A stretch of DNA of 64,000 nucleotides from Synanceia verrucosa. Its lineage: Eukaryota > Chordata > Actinopteri > Perciformes > Synanceiidae. The first letter of the stretch is position 1. Each line of letters begins with the position of its first letter. The position numbers and the translations under genes are program-made. Location of the stretch: positions 25,297,488 through 25,361,487 of the forward strand of contig CM056554.1 in the NCBI GenBank assembly GCA_029721515.1. Reading direction: 5' to 3'. Under the pieces are notes generated by a model. The model had not been told where the DNA came from, ran no database searches, and saw only the letters and a program-made list of their open reading frames with translations. Below, piece by piece: positions 58,684 to 64,000 of the stretch.

Positions 58684-58745
58684 ACATATATACGTGTACA
58701 CGTGTATATATACACGTGTACACGTGTATATATATATATATATAT
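58684..58745. repeat. ACGTGTACACGT palindrome in (TA)n
   Basis: TATACGTGTACACGTGTATA and TATACACGTGTACACGTGTA follow each other and form a long perfect palindrome that could extrude as a cruciform, ending in (TA)n. Confidence 0.85.
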
Positions 58746-59550
58746 GAAAATTATAAAATAAAATATAACAATATATATCAAAATAAAATAAAATGTTTTG
58801 TGTTACATTTGTCCTAAAAACGAGTACTTTGAGCAAAATGTTTTTAAGCACTCCTAAAACCCAGTCAAGAGCCATCCAAGGACATGGAATCCAAGCTTTT
58901 GCCTCTAAATTCAATCAAGGTCCTTACATCCAAGTAAGGACCCTGTCAAGGACTTTTAGATTCCCTTCTGCCCAAGCTCTGTAACACCCCCGAAAGATAC
59001 TTAGGACTCAGTAAAGGAGCGCATGTGAAGGACCTGCAGATCCTGGCTCACTACCTGTGAGTCCTGACCTTTCCTTGAAGCCCATGGTATTACTATATTA
59101 GGCTGTAGTACAATTGTAGCTACATTTGCATGCAGGACTTTCCCCAGCCCTTGACCCTGTCTCGCTGCTTGGACAGACAAGCAAATCAACAGTTCAGCTG
59201 AGTTGTTCCCGCAGGACACCCCAAAATCTCTGTTAATCTCCTCAAATCCTCCCTGTAGCCGTCAACAGCCCCGGGCAGAGCTGGACTCTCTCCAGTCTCC
59301 TCACATATTAGCTCAGCTCTTAGTCTGGAGCAGCCAGATTAACGCCTGAATCAATTAGAGACAGCAGAAGACGAGTCAATTACCCCCACTGCACCTTAAT
59401 CCCCACCCCAGCCCCAACCCCTGATAATAGAGACTTCAGTGGAGGTTCTGCTTGACTTCTTGTTGGGGAAAGGAAACGGGAGGGGTGTTTTAGTCTCTTC
59501 ATGAGGGTGGTGTTTGTTTAGAGGTGAAAGAGTCACAGAACAGTGACTTC

Positions 59551-59586
59551 ACCCCCCCCCCACACACACACACACACACACACAAA
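59551..59586. repeat. C-run and (CA)n microsatellite
   Basis: A run of C followed by about thirteen CA units. Confidence 0.9.
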
Positions 59587-60874
59587 CACTGGCTTCCTCA
59601 GCTACTGTTAAGGTACCCCTGAGCGAGGCAAAAGGACCTCCAACTGGGTCAGCATGCATGTGGACACACCATTTTGAAGTTTAATTTTGTTTCGTGTGGT
59701 TAACCCCTTAAAACCATAACCTGACTCTCGCCAGCTGAATGTAGTTCTGCCGAGCTCCAAACATTCATCTGGGATAGCTCCATTTCAGAAGGGCCTTATC
59801 AAAAATCCTTGCATGTGATTAGATAAACCACTTGTCCGTCATCTTTAATAACGTGCTACTTCAACCACTCACATAGAAACCAACCCGTGATGCTAACGAG
59901 AGCGACACAAGGAAAACCTAAACAGCTACTTCACATCTATGAAAATCCCACCCGGCGATCCTGATTGGATCCGGTGCGAATCCAGATGAGTGGTGACGAG
60001 TTCGGGGTTAAATGATGATCGACAGCATTATGAAGAATGGTTAAAGGTTTTATAGTCGTGAAAATACAGTCAGTTGTTTTGGAGACATGGTTGGTCAACA
60101 CTGTGCTGGTGCCACTAATATACAGCTGTATTTAGATATTTATTTCAGCCACGTTCCTTTCATCCAAAGAGTGAAGTACAGCTACAAGAGTAGATAGGCT
60201 TGTTCTGATCTAGGTGAGACAACAAACCTTTTTTTTCTTTATATATGTGCCCAATAGTAATTATATAGATAATTAGTAAAACAAGGGCAAGTAATTCCAA
60301 AGACAAATAAAAAAGAGTCAGCATCACTGACTCGACTCTCTTTGTTGCCCTTTGGTTTGACCTTGACCTGCTGACTGACAATCTTCACAGACATGTGATG
60401 TAAGTAACTTATTTTAGAAATGTAATTATTATATTTGTTAAAATCATCTTTGCATTGTGATAACAATCAAAAGAAAAACCATAAAAAGTCCTTTGTCAGA
60501 CTGATTTGGTGACTGCCTCACTAAATCGCTCGCTACGTTCCTGATAGAATTTTTTTTTTCTCTCATTTTATTTTAAATCTGGGATTCTCTGGTTAGTTTC
60601 TCATTCAGTGATGATTTTTTTATTTATACAGTATATTTAATACATGTTTCCTGTTGATCTCCTGTTCATTTCAACTTGTACAGCTGACTCTTCCCCTCAT
60701 CAAACTCCACTCTAGCATCTGATCCTTTGTGTCAAAGATGGTAACATGAACATCAAGTTGAATTAGAAACCCTTGCTTGACAGCTTAAACAACAATATAA
60801 AACATTTTTGCAGGTAGTCTTTATTTCAGGACTGTTGGACGATTGCTTTAGTTTTAGTGAGGTGGACTGACAGC

Positions 60875-61115
60875 AATAGGGTTCTGAATGGTTGGTTTTA
60901 TTTTGTAAAACTCGCAGATAGCTCAGTGGAGACCTCAACTGTAATATGCACTTGTATAAAAACTGGATTAAAATATCAGGGAAGTGCTTCCATTTTGTGT
61001 TAGCAGCTACGAGCTAAGCTAATGCTAGTGCAGCTAATCAGATGCATGCTAACAGCCAACAGACTGAAGCTACTATTTATCATAGTGTGTCCACAGAGCT
61101 CACCTGCACTCAAAT
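60875..61115 (+). repeat. Dispersed repeat, copy 2
   Basis: Same order of blocks as 33920-34150 (TTCTGAATGGTTGG through GTGTCCACAGAGCT), with an extra GCTAAGCTAATGCTAGTGCA. Confidence 0.65.
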
Positions 61116-62738
61116 ATAATGGAGCTCTGAGGGACTTTTTGTTTGTTAGACACTTTATTATAACATGTTGTATATTTTGCACATGAACTTCTGCACATTT
61201 CTCAGAGTGGATCAGTGTAATCCTTCTTTTCTATTTAAGGTGAGCTATATTTGTTACTTGAGGCTCATTGACCATCTTTGGATCTGAAATAAATGTAAAC
61301 ATTCATAAGGTAACTCTTTACATTCTTTTGATTCTTAATTAAGATAATCTGGTAATAATTGATTTGCATGTTAATCGTTAAACAACACGTGCACATAACA
61401 CACTGTGAGTAATGAGTAATGAAACCTTAAAAAAACAATTCCTGCTTGCAAAACTAAATACTGTATTTGGGTTTTGGATGACTTACTGGTGTTTAATTGT
61501 TTCAAGATATATAATATGATGTCAACATTGCTGTACCATTTGTTAAAAGAAATTTACAACTAATAATTTTGCAATTTTACATTATTTTGATATTGTTTTA
61601 ATGGTTGTGTATGTGCTGTTAATATTGTAAAATGCAAAATAATAGAATTTGAAACATAAAAGTGATAAATTAAAAAAATAATTATTATTAAAAAAATATT
61701 AACATTAATAAAATAAATGGGTTTCCACACATTTTTATAAAATATTTTCCATCATTTGAAACATTTTGACAATCTTTTAACCCTTAACTTCCTAACTCAT
61801 TAACTCAGGGTCTAAGGGTAAGTTTTGTTGTACACATCAGTATATTATTTTTTTTATAGAGGTCCGTCAGTGTCGCTATGTGCATAATGTGTGCTATAGA
61901 TGTCTACCTAGCAGGCCAGTCTGGTCATTAATAGAGCTGACCTGTCGTGCCCTTGACGTGAACCAGCAGTGCACAGTCATTGTCTCGTGCACCCTCCTCC
62001 TGACATCTGTCCATGAGACCCGTCCCTATCCCACCTGCATGTGGCAGGATTCCCAGGCTTCCCTGGTGCTCAGGCAGCAGCTCACATGCTGACACCCTGT
62101 GACCTGCTTTCAGCTCCATTTGGATGCATGTGTGTTATTTAACTGGGAGATGAGATGAGAGTGTGCAGAAGTTCAGTTAACAGGTGTGTTGGTTGCTGGT
62201 GTCAAACAGTGTTTCTGGTTGAGTCCACGGTTTTTTGCTTCCAGTCAAAGTCCAGCAGTTATCAGTTTAAGAGTGAATGCGGCCCCCTTTCTATCTCTGT
62301 CATTAGGCTGCAGAGGACACAGAAACCTGCAGAGGCTGTCCTCTGTCCTCTGCAGGAAAGACACAACCAGCCAAACTACTGGTTTCAAAGCAGGAAGTAG
62401 TGTAACAGACACCCTTTCTGTGCTGAGTTCAGGTACTGAATGGTTGTGCAACACATTTGTCACATTTTACCATAGCCTTAATAATTCTATGATTAGAGCA
62501 GATACTCAAATATAACTGACAAGACTGGCCAAAATATTTTTTTTATTAAAAGTTTGCATTGCAATCCCTCCAAAAATACAAGGAAAATGACATGGACGCA
62601 GGATTTGGAGAAACCAGAACACTAGCATTAGTCTGTAAACACCAGTCCACCTGAAAGTTGTTTTATATCATTTTCTAATCTTTATTAATGGCAGAATTTT
62701 AATAGTTAATTACGATTAATCATTTTTTTATGATTAAA

Positions 62739-64000
62739 GTAGTGACTCAGTAGTGCCTCAGTGTAGTGCCTCAGTGTAGTGCCTCAGTATAGTGCCTCAG
62801 TAGTACCTTAGTAGTGCCTCAGTGTAGTGCATCAGTATTTTCCTCAGTAGTACCTTAGTTGTGCCTCAGTGTAGTGCCTCAGTATAGTGCCTCATTGGTG
62901 CCTCAGTGTAGTGACTCAGTAGTGTTTCAGTAGTGCCTCAGTGTAGTGCCTCAGTAGTGCCTCAGTGTAGTGCCTCAGTGTAGTGCCTCAGTATAGTGCC
63001 TCAGTAGTACCTTAGTAGTGCCTCAGTGTAGTGCATCAGTATTGTGCCTCAGTAGTACCTTAGTTGTGCCTCAGTGTAGTGCCTCAGTATAGTGCCTCAT
63101 TGATGCCTCAGTGTAGTGACTCAGTAGTGTCTCAGTAGTGCCTCAGTGTAGTGCCTCAGTAGTGCCTCAGTGTAGTGCCTCAGTGTTGTGCCTCAGTATA
63201 GTGCCTCAGTAGTGCCTCAGTGTAGTGACTCAGTAGTGCCTCAGTGTAGTGCCTCAGTGTAGTGCCTCAGTATAGTGCCTCAGTAGTACCTTAGTAGTGC
63301 CTCAGTGTAGTGCATCAGTATTGTGCCTCAGTAGTACCTTAGTTGTGCCTCAGTGTAGTGCCTCAGTATAGTGCCTCATTGGTGCCTCAGTGTAGTGACT
63401 CAGTAGTGTCTCAGTAGTGCCTCAGTGTAGTGCCTCAGTAGTGCCTCAGTGTAGTGCCTCAGTATAGTGCCTCAGTAGTACCTTAGTAGTGCCTCAGTGT
63501 AGTGCATCAGTATTGTGCCTCAGTAGTACCTTAGTAGTGCCTCAGTGTAGTGCATCAGTATTGTGCCTCAGTAGTACCTTAGTTGTGCCTCAGTGTAGTG
63601 CCTCAGTAGTACCTTAGTAGTGCCGCTGTAGTGCCTCAGTATAGTGCCTCAGTATAGTGCCTCAGTAGTGCCTCAGTGTAGTGCCTCAGTAGAGCCTCAA
63701 TAGTGCCTCAGTATAGTGCCTCATTATAGTGCCTCAGTACAGTGCCTCAGTATAGTGCCTCAGTAGTGCCTCAATATTGCCTCAGTACAGTGCCTCAGTA
63801 GTGCCTCAGTAGTGCCTCAATAGTGCCTCAGTATAGTGCCTCAGTGCCTCAGCGGTACCTTAGTCATGCCTCAGTGTAGTGCCTCAGTATAGTGCCTCAG
63901 TGCCTCAGTGGTACCTTAGTCATGCCTCAGTGTAGTGCCTCAGTATAGTGCCTCAGTAGTGCCTCAATATTGCCTCAGTACAGTGCCTCAGTATAGTGCC
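62739..64000. repeat. GTGCCTCAGT minisatellite, higher-order
   Basis: More than 1.2 kb built from units of about 12-15 bp with a GTGCCTCAGT core, mainly AGTGCCTCAGTGT and AGTGCCTCAGTAT. Variant units (GTACCTTAGT, GTGCATCAGTATT, GTGACTCAGT) recur in a fixed order and form longer repeat blocks. It runs past the window end. There is no coding sense. Confidence 0.95.

Larger units (their letters stand above)
57749..62738. other. Intergenic DNA, no gene supported
   Basis: Open frames here (for example 57869-58218, 61928-62119, 62155-62515) are short, lack family motifs and clash across strands. Microsatellites and a dispersed repeat are listed separately. The words GGGTTTCCACACATTTT at about 61719 match the insert in the 57.6-kb MITE. 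Confidence 0.5.

Noticed and set aside
62155..62515. Overlapping plus-strand ORFs at 62.2-62.5 kb
   Set aside because: Short, in two clashing frames, with no family features or promoter; probably chance.
62739..64000. CRISPR-like array
   Set aside because: Units are 12-15 bp without spacers of unique sequence, and the genome is vertebrate. It is a minisatellite.

Overview
The window is nuclear DNA from a ray-finned (teleost) fish. It carries the 3' two-thirds of one vertebrate gene, eleven plus-strand exons of a DLGAP/SAPAP/GKAP postsynaptic scaffold gene, almost certainly dlgap1. The exons lie in introns full of fish-type repeats: LINE2, L1, Tc1-like, PIF/Harbinger, hAT and piggyBac-type elements, a tRNA-like SINE with an (ATGG)n tail, and a solo LTR. 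There is nothing prokaryotic here. Almost all other open frames are chance frames or transposon remains.

Gene model: exons 6767-7058, 29449-29573, 32573-32698, 32810-32968, 33109-33191, 35616-35661, 38029-38310, 40224-40356, 41383-41474, 43070-43222 and 49652-49876 (stop at 49874-49876). Joined they give 1716 nt, in phase across every junction, for 571 residues. The N-terminal exons (the 14-residue repeats that bind PSD-95) lie upstream of the window. This part holds proline-rich SH3-type motifs, dynein-light-chain (LC8)-type motifs, the GH1 helical domain and the C-terminal QTRL ligand for Shank PDZ domains. One intron uses a GC rather than GT donor.

Layout: 1-6766 is the upstream intron, with a SINE copy, a fold-back element, a Tc1-like relic, a Harbinger relic and a hAT MITE hit by a SINE. 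7059-29448 is a 22.4-kb intron with two piggyBac-type MITEs, an LTR-like relic, a Harbinger element with a Myb-like ORF, two Tc1 transposase relics, a nearly full-length LINE2 (19.1-24.7 kb, minus strand) carrying a nested TTAA MITE, and a 5'-inverted L1 (26.8-28.4 kb). 29449-49876 holds the other ten exons; the 1.6-kb intron 41475-43069 is mostly a solo LTR plus a SINE. 49877 to about 57.3 kb is the 3' UTR and/or downstream DNA, with another MITE, a fold-back element and microsatellites. 57.3-62.7 kb is intergenic with no gene I can support. 62739-64000 is a minisatellite built from a 'GTGCCTCAGT' core that runs off the end of the window.

I found no undescribed multi-gene system. The best second looks are the GC-AG intron, the LTR inserted ten bases past a splice donor, the target-site duplications that show how the SINE and hAT families moved, the nested LINE2/MITE pair, the twin-primed L1, the coding 9-bp repeat and the higher-order minisatellite.
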